From Staphylococcus shinii (GTDB lineage: Bacteria > Bacillota > Bacilli > Staphylococcales > Staphylococcaceae): a stretch of 64,000 bases of DNA. The position numbers and the translations under genes are program-made. How positions within the stretch are numbered: position 1 is the stretch's first letter; every line of letters begins with the position of its first letter. The notes below the pieces were generated by a model. That model worked only from the letters and a program-made list of their open reading frames with translations. It did no database searches and was not told the DNA's origin. Positions 15,654 through 23,744 of this stretch are shown here, piece by piece. Location of the stretch: assembly GCF_017583065.1 (NCBI RefSeq), contig NZ_JAGEVL010000003.1, positions 522,281-586,280 on the forward strand, read 5' to 3'.

Positions 15654-17093
15654 TTATTTAAGTAAAGATAGTGAAATATATTTTAATTCTAGGAAGCCAT
15701 CTAGACCGAAGTGACTACCTTCGCGTCCCATCCCGCTTTCTTTAATACCGCCAAATGGTGCTTGAGGTACACTTAATTGAGTTCCGTTAACGCCAATCAT
15801 TCCAAATTCTAATTGCTCACTAATTTGATATACTGTATTAATGTTATTAGAGAAAAAGTAAGCTGCTAGTCCATAAGGTGAGGCATTTGCTATTTCTATT
15901 GCTTCTTTAGTAGATTCAAAAGTAATAATTGGCGCTACTGGTCCAAAAATTTCTTCTTGAGCGATCGACATATTTGGCGTGACATCGGTTATAACAGTAG
16001 GTTGATAAAAAAGTTTAGATCCTGCTATATCAGCTTTGTGGCCACCTGTTTGAATAGTTGCACCATTTTTCTGAGATTCTGCTACTAATTTTTCAACTTT
16101 TTCAATAGCCTGTTGGTTAATTAATGGACCAACTTGTGCATCGGATTCATTACCAGGAGCTACTTTTAATTTATTGACTCTACTAATAATTTTTTTGGTC
16201 ATTTCTGATTTGATATCTCTGTGTACGAGTATGACGTTAATTCCATTACACATTTGACCACTATTTTCAAATTTATTATCGACTATAGCGTCGGCTGCGT
16301 TATCTAAATCGGCGTCGGGTAATACGATTGCAGGCGCGTTACCACCAAGTTCTAGAGATATACGTTTTATTTGTTTGGAAGCTTCGCTCATTAAGGTTTT
16401 TCCAATTTCGGTAGAACCAGTGAAGGACATTTTTTTAACACGTTTATCGCTAAATAGTTTGTCAGATATTAATGAAGAGCTACCTGTAACAATATTAGCA
16501 ACGCCCTTATCGATGCCAGTAGCTATTAGTTCTTCAAAAATAGCAATAGCAATTCTAGGTGTTTCACTAGACGGTTTCACAATAACTGTACATCCTGCAG
16601 CTAGTGCTGGCGCAACTTTACGTGCCACCATTGCACCTGGGAAGTTCCAAGGTGTAATTAGGCCACAAACACCTACGGGTTGTTTAATTACTGAAATACG
16701 TTGGTTTTCAGATGATGGTGGAATAATTTCCCCATATATACGTTTACCTTCTTCGGCAAACCAGCGAATGAATTTAGCACATACACCAATTTCACCAAAT
16801 GCTTCGTTATATGGTTTGCCTTGTTCTTCACTCATAATAGCTGCAAGTTCTTCCTGTTTGTTAAGCAAGTTCACTGCCCACTTTTCTAAAAATGATTGTC
16901 TAGTTTCAGCAGTATAATTAGACCAACTTTCAAAAGCATTAGCAGCGCTATCAATTGCTTTTTGAACGGTTGAACCATCTACACTAGGAACTTCTCCAAT
17001 AGTTTTACCACTTGCAGGATTGACAACTGATAAAGTTTTTTCAGTTTGAATTTGCTTCCCATTTATCCAATTGTAATTTAAATTTCGTGTCAT
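15654..17093 (-). CDS. NAD(P)-dependent aldehyde dehydrogenase
   Basis: A 479-aa ALDH superfamily member of the succinate-semialdehyde dehydrogenase type. It has ITPWNFPGAMVARKVAPALAAG (about 148-170), KPSSETP, SFTGSTEIGK, catalytic Glu in LELGGNAP, catalytic Cys in NSGQMCNG and EEIFGPVAP. It is the first gene of the operon with the GS-like ligase and the SDR and lies 20 bp after an ANTAR-regulated terminator. In the proposed pathway it would oxidise gamma-glutamyl-aminoacetaldehyde to gamma-glutamylglycine. Succinate-semialdehyde or gamma-glutamyl-aminobutyraldehyde are alternative substrates. RBS TTAAGGGGCG precedes the ATG. Confidence 0.85.
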   Translation of the reverse strand: MTRNLNYNWINGKQIQTEKTLSVVNPASGKTIGEVPSVDGSTVQKAIDSAANAFESWSNYTAETRQSFLEKWAVNLLNKQEELAAIMSEEQGKPYNEAFGEIGVCAKFIRWFAEEGKRIYGEIIPPSSENQRISVIKQPVGVCGLITPWNFPGAMVARKVAPALAAGCTVIVKPSSETPRIAIAIFEELIATGIDKGVANIVTGSSSLISDKLFSDKRVKKMSFTGSTEIGKTLMSEASKQIKRISLELGGNAPAIVLPDADLDNAADAIVDNKFENSGQMCNGINVILVHRDIKSEMTKKIISRVNKLKVAPGNESDAQVGPLINQQAIEKVEKLVAESQKNGATIQTGGHKADIAGSKLFYQPTVITDVTPNMSIAQEEIFGPVAPIITFESTKEAIEIANASPYGLAAYFFSNNINTVYQISEQLEFGMIGVNGTQLSVPQAPFGGIKESGMGREGSHFGLDGFLELKYISLSLLK

Positions 17094-17113
17094 AAAATCG
17101 CCCCTTAACGTGT

Positions 17114-17163
17114 AAAAAGGCGCTTATATACACAATCAACGAGATTGAGATATAAGCGCCTTT
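17114..17163 (-). terminator. Regulated intrinsic terminator upstream of ALDH operon
   Basis: On the minus strand AAAGGCGCTTATAT (17163-17150) pairs perfectly over 14 bp with ATATAAGCGCCTTT (17129-17116) and runs into TTTTT (17118-17114). It ends about 20 nt before the ALDH ATG. Its 5' arm is the same sequence used by the ANTAR hairpin at 17154-17167. Confidence 0.85.
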
Positions 17164-17167
17164 GCTT
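17154..17167 (-). promoter_or_regulatory. ANTAR (EutV) antiterminator hairpin, ALDH operon leader
   Basis: On the minus strand: AAGC (17167-17164), hexaloop AAAGGC (17163-17158), GCTT (17157-17154). Loop bases A1 and G4 fit EutV-type recognition. It differs at one base from the eutH leader hairpin, and the block ACAAGTAAATATAA just upstream (17184-17171) is also shared. Formation of this hairpin would prevent the terminator stem. Confidence 0.8.
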
Positions 17168-17256
17168 AATTTATATTTACTTGTGAAAATTCAAAATAAT
17201 ATTACCTGTTACTTTTATATATTGATATAAATAAAGATTACTAAAATTTTTAAATC

Positions 17257-17285
17257 TTGTCAATATTCAGATAATATATTATACT
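17257..17285 (+). promoter_or_regulatory. Promoter for M20 peptidase gene
   Basis: TTGTCA (17257-17262), 17-bp spacer, TATACT (17280-17285), 31 bp before the ATG. No terminator or ANTAR hairpin lies between it and the gene. Confidence 0.55.
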
Positions 17286-17316
17286 TTTTCACAATTAAAG
17301 GCAGGGGGTATGGTCA

Positions 17317-18390
17317 ATGCAAGATATATTAGATTTACTAGAACATTTGATTCAATTTGATAGCTCTAGTCAACATACTGCAAATGAAACGATAGACTAC
17401 TGTGCGGAATGGTTACAAAAAGAAGGTTTGGGATCAGAAATAATAATAAATAATGGTTATAAGATGCTTGTTTGTAACGTAGGAGAAGGTAATAAAAAAC
17501 TTGTTTTAAATGGTCATGTTGATGTTGTTAGTGGTAAAAAGAACCAATTTACACCACAAATTGAAGAGGGCAAGATTTATGGGCGGGGCTCAGCAGATAT
17601 GAAAGCAGGTGTCGCTTCATTTATGGTAGCGATGCGTGATTTGAAGAATATTGACTTAGGGGATGTCTGTGTTCAGCTTCAATTAGTAACGGATGAAGAA
17701 ATCGGAGGATATAATTGCGCTTCATATTTAACGGATCAAGGTTATTTAGGTGATTTTGTAATTTGTGCTGAACCAACACAAATAGGGATCGGTTTTCAAG
17801 CTAAAGGTATTTTGCAATTTGATATTCAATTTAAAGGGAAATCAGCTCATGGTAGCAGACCTTGGGAAGGGGAAAATGCAATTGCTAAAGCAATGGAAGT
17901 TTATTATAAGATACTCGATTTGCCCTTTGCTAAAGAGTCTACTGATATATTTGACGCGCCTTCAATTAACCTCGCAAAAATTAAAGGTGGTGAAGTATAT
18001 AATAAAGTTCCAGACGAGTGTTTGATTTCATTTGATATACGTTATTTACCGAATCAAGATAAAGAAGATATTTTAGCACAAATTAATGATGTTACTGATG
18101 GTGAAATTTTCTTGAACTTGACTGGTTCAAGTGTTAAAAACGAAATAAGCAATCCTTATATTCAAAAACTGATACAACATATAAAAACTGTTGGAGATAA
18201 AAATCAAGTTGAGGTGTTTGGCCAACATGGTTTTGCAGACACAAGGTATTATTCAAGGTATGATGTTCCCGCTATTGAATTCGGCCCATCCGGTGGAGAG
18301 TGGCATGGAGATGGTGAATATGCAATTATTGAATCATTAGAGACATATAAAGACATTATTATTTCATTTAGTAAGAATTTTGCTCATTAA
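17317..18390 (+). CDS. M20-family metallopeptidase (ArgE/DapE/CPG2 type)
   Basis: A 357-aa zinc hydrolase: LNGHVDVV (metal ligand His and catalytic Asp, about 66-73), YGRGSADMKAG (metal Asp), TDEEIGG (catalytic Glu), AEPT, a dimerisation domain with KGKSAHGSRPWEG, and WHGDGEYA (C-terminal metal His). The family removes acyl groups or cleaves dipeptides and gamma-glutamyl conjugates. It is divergent from the ALDH-GS-SDR operon, so it is a candidate for hydrolysing gamma-glutamylglycine to glutamate and glycine. That role is inferred from neighbourhood alone. RBS CAGGGGG lies 8 nt before the chosen ATG. Confidence 0.82.
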   Translation: MQDILDLLEHLIQFDSSSQHTANETIDYCAEWLQKEGLGSEIIINNGYKMLVCNVGEGNKKLVLNGHVDVVSGKKNQFTPQIEEGKIYGRGSADMKAGVASFMVAMRDLKNIDLGDVCVQLQLVTDEEIGGYNCASYLTDQGYLGDFVICAEPTQIGIGFQAKGILQFDIQFKGKSAHGSRPWEGENAIAKAMEVYYKILDLPFAKESTDIFDAPSINLAKIKGGEVYNKVPDECLISFDIRYLPNQDKEDILAQINDVTDGEIFLNLTGSSVKNEISNPYIQKLIQHIKTVGDKNQVEVFGQHGFADTRYYSRYDVPAIEFGPSGGEWHGDGEYAIIESLETYKDIIISFSKNFAH

Positions 18391-18499
18391 AAAAAGAATA
18401 ACTTATTGATTGCGAGGGTAAAGTCTTACTGTAACGAAAATTAATTATAACCTTGGAAATAATATGCAATTCAATTGCAATAATAAATGAGGAGATCTA

Positions 18500-18943
18500 A
18501 TGAATAGAATCAATTTAATCACGCTAGGTGTTAAAGATTTGAAGACATCACTTCAGTTTTATAAAAATATTGGTTTTAAAACAACTGCCGAGGTAACAGA
18601 TGACAATTTAGCAATCGTGTTTTTTAATAATGACGGTACAAAATTAGAAATTTTCCCTATTGAAGAATTAGCAAAAGATATTAATGCAGATAATCCTCCT
18701 ACAATAACCACGGGTGGCTTTATAGGTATTACTTTAGCTTATAACGCCAAATCTAAAGAGGAAGTCGATTCAATTTTAGAACAAGTCGAGACATTTGGCG
18801 CAATAGTTGTTAAAACAGCTCAAGATTTAGATTGGGGCGGTTACGGTGGTTATTTTACAGATATCAATGGTTACTATTGGGAAGTTGCATATGGAGATAT
18901 GTGGGAATTTGATGAACAAAATATGTTGATTATACCGGATTAA
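18500..18943 (+). CDS. VOC-superfamily (glyoxalase-like) protein
   Basis: A 147-aa protein of one vicinal-oxygen-chelate module pair: MNRINLITLGVKDLKTSLQFYKNIGFKTTAE at the start, KLEIFPIEELAKD, GGYGGYFTDINGYYWEVAYGD at about 113-133. The typical family C-terminal segment F-DPxGxxWE appears here as FTDINGYYWEVA. Substrate is not predictable; relatives include fosfomycin-type thiol transferases and uncharacterised glyoxalases. RBS GAGGAGAT precedes the ATG. The next gene encodes a DinB-fold thiol transferase-like protein, so a thiol-related detoxification role is possible but unproven. Confidence 0.82.
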   Translation: MNRINLITLGVKDLKTSLQFYKNIGFKTTAEVTDDNLAIVFFNNDGTKLEIFPIEELAKDINADNPPTITTGGFIGITLAYNAKSKEEVDSILEQVETFGAIVVKTAQDLDWGGYGGYFTDINGYYWEVAYGDMWEFDEQNMLIIPD

Positions 18944-19036
18944 ATTTATGAGATTTGGTAATACAACTATTGAGGATAGAATTTATATAGTAGTCATAAG
19001 TAGAATCAAAAATAACTAATAATTAGGTGATTTAAT

Positions 19037-19546
19037 ATGGATGTAAAATTTCCGATAGGTGAATTAGATGTGCCAGAAAATGTAACGCTAGATGATGTTC
19101 AAAAATGGCTAGTAGAAATCGACAATTATACACAACGTTTAAGAGATGTAGTTGGAAATATCACCGAAGAAGAATTAAATAAAACATATCGCGAAGGAAG
19201 TTGGAATGTACGACAATTGGTCCACCACATTGCAGACTCACAACTCAATATGTATCAAAGATTGAAATTAGCATTGACGGATAATAATCCAATAGTTCCG
19301 CCGTTTGATCAAGAAAAATGGGTGAAGTTGGAAGACAATTCAGTATCCATCGATTATTCTATTCAAATGTTAGAGGGTATTAATGCTCGTATTGTGGTCT
19401 TGGGTAAGCATATTGATAAAGATCAATTAGAACGTAAATTCACGCTTAAAGGTAGTGACGAAATCACAGTTGCTACAAAATTAGCTAAATTGTCATGGCA
19501 TGAAAACCATCATTTAGCGCACATAAAAATTGCATTATCTAAATAA
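19037..19546 (+). CDS. bstA: DinB/YfiT-family protein, putative bacillithiol S-transferase
   Basis: A 169-aa four-helix DinB-fold protein. It starts DVKFPIGEL, has WNVRQLVHHIADSQLNMYQRLKLAL near 56-80 and ends LSWHENHHLAHIKIAL; the three histidines (VHHIADS and HENHHLAH) form the expected metal site. It strongly resembles B. subtilis YfiT, named BstA for bacillithiol transferase activity. It would conjugate bacillithiol to electrophiles in the cytoplasm. RBS TTAGGTGAT precedes the ATG. It is followed by a strong terminator. Confidence 0.75.
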   Translation: MDVKFPIGELDVPENVTLDDVQKWLVEIDNYTQRLRDVVGNITEEELNKTYREGSWNVRQLVHHIADSQLNMYQRLKLALTDNNPIVPPFDQEKWVKLEDNSVSIDYSIQMLEGINARIVVLGKHIDKDQLERKFTLKGSDEITVATKLAKLSWHENHHLAHIKIALSK

Positions 19547-19625
19547 CTGCTAATATAGTCATTGGTAAATGAAAGAGACATCAGCTAACTTTATAAATTA
19601 TCACATTTATCATGAAAAAAGAAGC

Positions 19626-19667
19626 GCTATGGAATCAATTAAATCAGTTGATTTCATAGCTTTTTTA
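19626..19667 (+). terminator. Intrinsic terminator after bstA-like gene
   Basis: GCTATGGAATCAA (19626-19638) pairs with TTGATTTCATAGC (19648-19660), followed by TTTTTT. Confidence 0.8.
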
Positions 19668-19784
19668 TATGCGCTTATTTAGAAAACGGCTAGACAACTA
19701 TAAGTTTAATTGCCTAGTAATTTAAATATTTATATTAAAGTCTTAACTGAAACTTTCATTATATTTAAGAAAGAGTTAAGAAAG

Positions 19785-19800
19785 GTTAATAATCAGTTAA
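19785..19800 (+). promoter_or_regulatory. SaeR binding site upstream of saeP
   Basis: GTTAA-TAATCA-GTTAA is an exact GTTAAN6GTTAA SaeR consensus. A third GTTAA lies at 19775-19779 (5-bp spacing) and a fourth at 19802-19806. This fits positive autoregulation of the sae operon. Confidence 0.75.
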
Positions 19801-19868
19801 TGTTAAATGATTTATATGCTCCGTATTATTAAACTATGAAAAAAATAAATTGAGAGTAGGTATATATT

Positions 19869-20312
19869 ATGAACATAAAAACATTATTTATTTCGGGAAC
19901 GGTAGCGACATCATTATTACTAGGAGCATGTAATAATATGGACACTAAGAAAGAAGATATGGAAGAAGAAACAAAATCTGAGACAAAAATGGATAATAAA
20001 GATATGGGTGAAAGTAAAAGCATGAAAGAAGGTATGTTTAAAGGCGAAAATAAAGAAAAAGTGGAAGGTAAGGCGATGATTCATGATAATAAATTGATGT
20101 TAAAAGATTTCCAATCATCTAAAGGCCCAGATTTACATGTATATCTCACTAATGATGGCGATATTAAAAAAGGGAAGAAAATCGACAAAGTTGATTATGA
20201 TAAATCAGAGCAAACATTTGATTTAAAAGGTATTAATACTGATGAATACAATACCGTAACAATTTATTGCGATAAAGCCCATGTAACCTTTGGCTCAGCA
20301 GAACTAAAATAA
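19869..20312 (+). CDS. saeP: SaeP-like lipoprotein (DM13 domain)
   Basis: A 147-aa secreted lipoprotein: a signal peptide (MNIKTLFISGTVATSLLL), lipobox LGAC with lipidated Cys21, a charged linker (about 22-55), and a DM13-type domain (KVEGKAMIHDN, GPDLHVYLTNDGDI, VTIYCDKAHVTFGSAEL). It is first in a four-gene set with a DoxX protein and the SaeR/SaeS pair, which is the order of the S. aureus sae operon. SaeP with SaeQ is known there to stimulate the phosphatase activity of SaeS. It carries an exact SaeR box upstream. RBS: GAGAGTAGG. Confidence 0.85.
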   Translation: MNIKTLFISGTVATSLLLGACNNMDTKKEDMEEETKSETKMDNKDMGESKSMKEGMFKGENKEKVEGKAMIHDNKLMLKDFQSSKGPDLHVYLTNDGDIKKGKKIDKVDYDKSEQTFDLKGINTDEYNTVTIYCDKAHVTFGSAELK

Positions 20313-20393
20313 TAATTGATTAGTATGTGGATTGGCTTCTAGACTAGATGACGAGTCAATCCACGTAATATTTTAAAGGAGTGGATTAATGAG

Positions 20394-20849
20394 ATGATAT
20401 CGAAAATTATATTGCTTATCATTCGATTAGGATCAGGCTTTTATATGCTATTCCAAGGCTATGAAAAATTGACAGGCGGTTTTGCAATAGATGGATTAGT
20501 ATCAGTAATTAAAGAAAACCAAGATTCTCCGAGGTGGTTTAAATTTTTCTTTGAGGCTGTTGTGGCGAATCATTTAGAAATATTTAAATGGATGGTGCAA
20601 CTTGGAGAGATTGCTATAGGCCTTAGTCTGATTCTTGGTGTACTTTCATATACAGCAAGCTTTTTTGGTGTTTTTATAATGTTAAATTATATTCTTGCAG
20701 ATATGATTTTCACATACCCAATTCAATTGTTTTTCTTTATAATTATATTAATGAATAAAGAGATAATAAATTCAATAAGCTTAAATCATTTTATAAAAAG
20801 AAAACAATTAAGGAATGATGAAAATGACTCACATACTTATAGCGGATGA
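20394..20849 (+). CDS. saeQ: SaeQ-like DoxX-family membrane protein
   Basis: A 151-aa protein with four hydrophobic segments and DoxX-like features ([23 protein letters not shown] at the N-terminus, [14 protein letters not shown] near 70). It follows saeP and overlaps saeR by 26 bp. In S. aureus SaeQ forms a complex with SaeP and SaeS to return the system to its resting state. RBS AAAGGAGTGG precedes the ATG. Confidence 0.85.
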   Translation: MISKIILLIIRLGSGFYMLFQGYEKLTGGFAIDGLVSVIKENQDSPRWFKFFFEAVVANHLEIFKWMVQLGEIAIGLSLILGVLSYTASFFGVFIMLNYILADMIFTYPIQLFFFIIILMNKEIINSISLNHFIKRKQLRNDENDSHTYSG

Positions 20850-21507
20850 TGAAAAAGATATTAGAGAAATCTGTAAAACTTATTTTGAATTTGAGGGGTA
20901 TCAAGTGACGCTTGCAGAAAATGGTAAAGAAGCACTTGAATTCTTAGATGAAGCTATAGACTTATTAGTGTTAGATATTATGATGCCTGAAGCGGATGGC
21001 TATGACGTAGTTAAAGAAATGAAAGCTCAACAGCTAGACATTCCATACATTTATTTAACGGCTAAAACAAGCGAGTCAGATACAATTTTTGGGCTAATGT
21101 TAGGCGCAGATGATTATGTAAAAAAACCATTTAGTCCACGAGAACTTGTGATACGAGCGAAAAATTTATTGAATAGAGTAACAACTAAACCTACAAGACA
21201 TGAAGTTATCAATTGTGGAAATCTTAAATTAAATAATATGACTAAAATTGTAGAAATTAATAGTAAAGTTATACCGTTTCGTATTAAAGAGTTTGAGTTA
21301 CTTTGGTACTTTGTGACGCATGAAGATGAAGCTATTTCAAAAACTTCATTAATTGAAGAAGTTTGGGGTTATGAATTTTACGAAGATGTCAATTCACTTA
21401 ATGTCCATGTTCATCGTATTAGAGAGAAATTGGAAAGTAATCATTTTAATGAGTATACTATTTCGACAGTTTGGGGACTTGGTTATAAGTTTCAAAGGAG
21501 TGTTTAA
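20824..21507 (+). CDS. saeR: SaeR-like OmpR-family response regulator
   Basis: A 227-aa regulator: receiver domain (ADDEKD, Asp51 in [42 protein letters not shown]) and a winged-helix DNA-binding domain ([45 protein letters not shown]). Residue patterns match S. aureus SaeR very closely. The ATG at 20824 was chosen because AAGGA lies about 9 nt before it; ATGs at 20815 and 20818 are alternatives. It directly abuts saeS. An exact SaeR box upstream of saeP suggests autoregulation. Confidence 0.9.
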   Translation: MTHILIADDEKDIREICKTYFEFEGYQVTLAENGKEALEFLDEAIDLLVLDIMMPEADGYDVVKEMKAQQLDIPYIYLTAKTSESDTIFGLMLGADDYVKKPFSPRELVIRAKNLLNRVTTKPTRHEVINCGNLKLNNMTKIVEINSKVIPFRIKEFELLWYFVTHEDEAISKTSLIEEVWGYEFYEDVNSLNVHVHRIREKLESNHFNEYTISTVWGLGYKFQRSV

Positions 21508-22536
21508 ATGACGATTCGAAAACAATTAATTTATTCATTTATGGGGTCATTATTTATAACGACACTTCTAGTTTTTATATTATACAAATTAATGTGGTTT
21601 GACGTTCATCAAACTATATTACTCACACTTTGTTCCTTTGTATCGAGCTTGATGACTATGGCTATCGCGATATTCTTCTCTGTTCCAACGATTCACAAAA
21701 TTGAAAGATTAAATGATCGTACTGATCAAATTGCCAAAGGAAATTATAAAGTAGAAGATTTAAACATTCAATCACCGAAAGAATTAAAAGAATTAAGTGA
21801 TGCTTTTAACCAAATGACCATAAGAATCGACAAACAAATGAATCAAATTAAAGCAGAACAAGATGAAAAGTTATGTATGGTTCAGAATTTAGCGCATGAT
21901 TTAAAAACGCCGTTAGCTAGTATTAAGTCATATTCAGAAGGACTTAATGATGGCATGATTTATACTGAATTAGCTAAGCAAGATGCTTATCAAGTGCTTA
22001 TTAGACAAGCAGACCGTTTAAATCAAATGTTTGATGACTTAACAGATGTCATGTCTGTAAATAATAAACGTTCCGATACGCGAATAAATATTGATCAATT
22101 GTTAATGCCCATTTTAGAATCATATCAACAGTGTTTGAAAAAGAATAAGCGACACATAGAAATTAATATTTCTCCTAATATAAAACCTTTTTATCAAGAT
22201 AAAATTGCATTAGAACGGATTATTACGAATTTTATAGATAACGCATTGAAATTTTCAGATACTGATAAAGTAGTGACAATTACTGTATTTGAACATGAAC
22301 GTAATATGCTAGGAATTTCAATAAAAGATGAAGGTATAGGTATAAAGCAAGCACATTTAAAATATATTTTTGATAGAACTTATAGAGTAGATAACTCGAG
22401 AAATAAAGAAACTGGTGGTTCGGGATTAGGTCTTTACATTGCGTCGACATTAGCTAAACAAATCGGAGGAGAAATTTCTGTTGATAGTAAGTTTGAAGAA
22501 GGTACGACGATGACAGTCTATTTTCCGAAAAATTAA
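21508..22536 (+). CDS. saeS: SaeS-like sensor histidine kinase
   Basis: A 342-aa kinase with two N-terminal membrane helices separated by only a few residues (about 9-30 and 37-60, linker near WFDVHQ), the intramembrane-sensing layout of SaeS. A HAMP segment follows (about 60-113), then the H-box NLAHDLKTPLASIKSYSEGL with phospho-His near 131, and HATPase boxes FIDNALKFSD, DEGIGI and GGSGLGLYIAS. It starts immediately after the saeR stop, with RBS CAAAGGAGTG inside saeR. In S. aureus SaeRS controls exoproteins; which genes it controls here is unknown. Confidence 0.9.
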   Translation: MTIRKQLIYSFMGSLFITTLLVFILYKLMWFDVHQTILLTLCSFVSSLMTMAIAIFFSVPTIHKIERLNDRTDQIAKGNYKVEDLNIQSPKELKELSDAFNQMTIRIDKQMNQIKAEQDEKLCMVQNLAHDLKTPLASIKSYSEGLNDGMIYTELAKQDAYQVLIRQADRLNQMFDDLTDVMSVNNKRSDTRINIDQLLMPILESYQQCLKKNKRHIEINISPNIKPFYQDKIALERIITNFIDNALKFSDTDKVVTITVFEHERNMLGISIKDEGIGIKQAHLKYIFDRTYRVDNSRNKETGGSGLGLYIASTLAKQIGGEISVDSKFEEGTTMTVYFPKN

Positions 22537-22563
22537 AGCATTTAATTTATATTGTCATTCGAC

Positions 22564-22604
22564 AAAAGGTACGGTGTTTAGATAACTAAAGCAACGTACC
22601 TTTT
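22564..22604 (+). terminator. Intrinsic terminator after saeS
   Basis: AAAAGGTACG (22564-22573) pairs with CGTACCTTTT (22595-22604). Confidence 0.7.
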
Positions 22605-22766
22605 GCTATGTTTATTCAAATATAAATCGATATTCTAGTCTAAAAAAGACCCGAATTTTCGCACTAATTACATTAATATTACAAAGGTATAAATTGGTAG
22701 ATAAAGTATATGAACTTTCATGACAGTTTTTTAAAAGGATTTTATAATAAAAATAACTTTATTGTA

Positions 22767-22783
22767 TGTAATTAGGATGTAAA
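22767..22783 (+). promoter_or_regulatory. WalR-type box upstream of sceD copy 1
   Basis: TGTAAT-N5-TGTAAA matches the WalR consensus TGTWAH-N5-TGTWAH exactly. sceD is a known WalKR target in S. aureus. Confidence 0.6.
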
Positions 22784-22952
22784 AAAGACGTCGTTTATTT
22801 TAATTTCATTGTAACCTACAAGAGTTTTATGGATGTTATAGTACTATTTGTGAATTCATTGAAGCAGTAAATTATCTTTGTTTAGATAATTGAAATTCAA
22901 TAACAATTTTAAAAATAAAAGCGAAAATTATCTTCTGGGAGGATTATTAATA

Positions 22953-23666
22953 ATGAAAAAAACAGTAGTAGCATCAACATTAGCAGTAGGATTAGGTGTA
23001 ACAGGATTAGCAGCAGGAAATTCAGCAGACGCTTCAGAGCAAGGTGTAGATAAAGCACAATTAGCTCAACAAGCACAAACTAATCCAGAGTCATTAAACG
23101 CAGCGCCAGTACAAGAAGGTGCTTATAACATTGACTTTAATCATAATAATTTAAACTATAGCTTCCAATCAGACGGCCAATATTGGACTTGGAGCTATGG
23201 ACAAGGTAATGCTTCAGCAGAGCAACCAGCACAAGCTGAACAACCAGCACAATCACAACAAACAGAACAAGCTCAACCACAACAAACAGAGCAAGCATCA
23301 ACTGAGCAACCAGCTCAACAAGCTGCTCCACAAACTGAACAAACTCAACAACCAAAACAAGAAACAACTACACAAGCTTCAACTTCTTCAAATGAGTCAA
23401 GCTCAAGTGAAGCTTCAGAAGGTTCATCAGGTGTGAATGCACACTTACAACAAATCGCGCAACGTGAATCAGGTGGCGATATTCATGCTACAAACCCATC
23501 ATCAGGTGCTTCAGGTAAGTTCCAATTCTTACAAAGTACATGGGATTCAGTAGCACCATCTGAATATCAAGGTCAACCAGCTGCTAATGCACCAGAAGCA
23601 GTACAAGACGCTGCAGCACAAAAATTATATGATGAAGTTGGCGCTTCACAATGGGTTACTGCATAA
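22953..23666 (+). CDS. sceD: SceD-like secreted transglycosylase, copy 1
   Basis: A 237-aa secreted protein. The signal peptide [20 protein letters not shown] ends at about ADAS (25-28). A Gln/Pro/Ala-rich low-complexity linker spans about 85-150. The C-terminal transglycosylase domain has [31 protein letters not shown] (catalytic Glu in RESGG) and ends SQWVTA. It should cleave peptidoglycan outside the cell, helping daughter-cell separation. The ATG at 22953 has RBS GGGAGGATT; an upstream in-frame ATG at 22890 lacks one and would spoil the signal peptide. It is paired with a near-copy 600 bp downstream. Confidence 0.9.
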   Translation: MKKTVVASTLAVGLGVTGLAAGNSADASEQGVDKAQLAQQAQTNPESLNAAPVQEGAYNIDFNHNNLNYSFQSDGQYWTWSYGQGNASAEQPAQAEQPAQSQQTEQAQPQQTEQASTEQPAQQAAPQTEQTQQPKQETTTQASTSSNESSSSEASEGSSGVNAHLQQIAQRESGGDIHATNPSSGASGKFQFLQSTWDSVAPSEYQGQPAANAPEAVQDAAAQKLYDEVGASQWVTA

Positions 23667-23702
23667 TATAATTGAAATTCAAATTTTAACTATATAAATT
23701 TT

Positions 23703-23744
23703 AAGAGGTTAGACATTAATAAATGTTCTAACCTCTTATTTTTT
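23703..23744 (+). terminator. Intrinsic terminator after sceD copy 1
   Basis: AAGAGGTTAGA (23703-23713) pairs with TCTAACCTCTT (23727-23737), followed by a T-rich tract. Confidence 0.8.

Larger units (their letters stand above)
22537..22952. other. saeS-sceD intergenic region
   Basis: Contains the saeS terminator (22564-22604), a WalR-type box (22767-22783) and the sceD leader. A segment around 22800-22850 (TGTAACCTAC through TGTTATAGTA) is closely repeated upstream of the second sceD (about 24141-24173), so both promoters share ancestry. No gene is seen. Confidence 0.6.

Noticed and set aside
16375..16917. 180-codon plus-strand open frame inside the ALDH gene
   Set aside because: Shadow of a well-supported aldehyde dehydrogenase on the other strand; the residues do not resemble a folded protein.
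23203..23400. CAA-rich repeats of sceD considered as a CRISPR or tandem-repeat array
   Set aside because: They are codon-level low complexity encoding a Gln/Ala/Pro linker, without spacers of regular length.
23137..23436. Open frames rich in Val/Leu or Lys/Gln/Asn inside sceD copy 1 (and the similar one in copy 2)
   Set aside because: Produced by the repetitive CAA-rich linker read in other frames.
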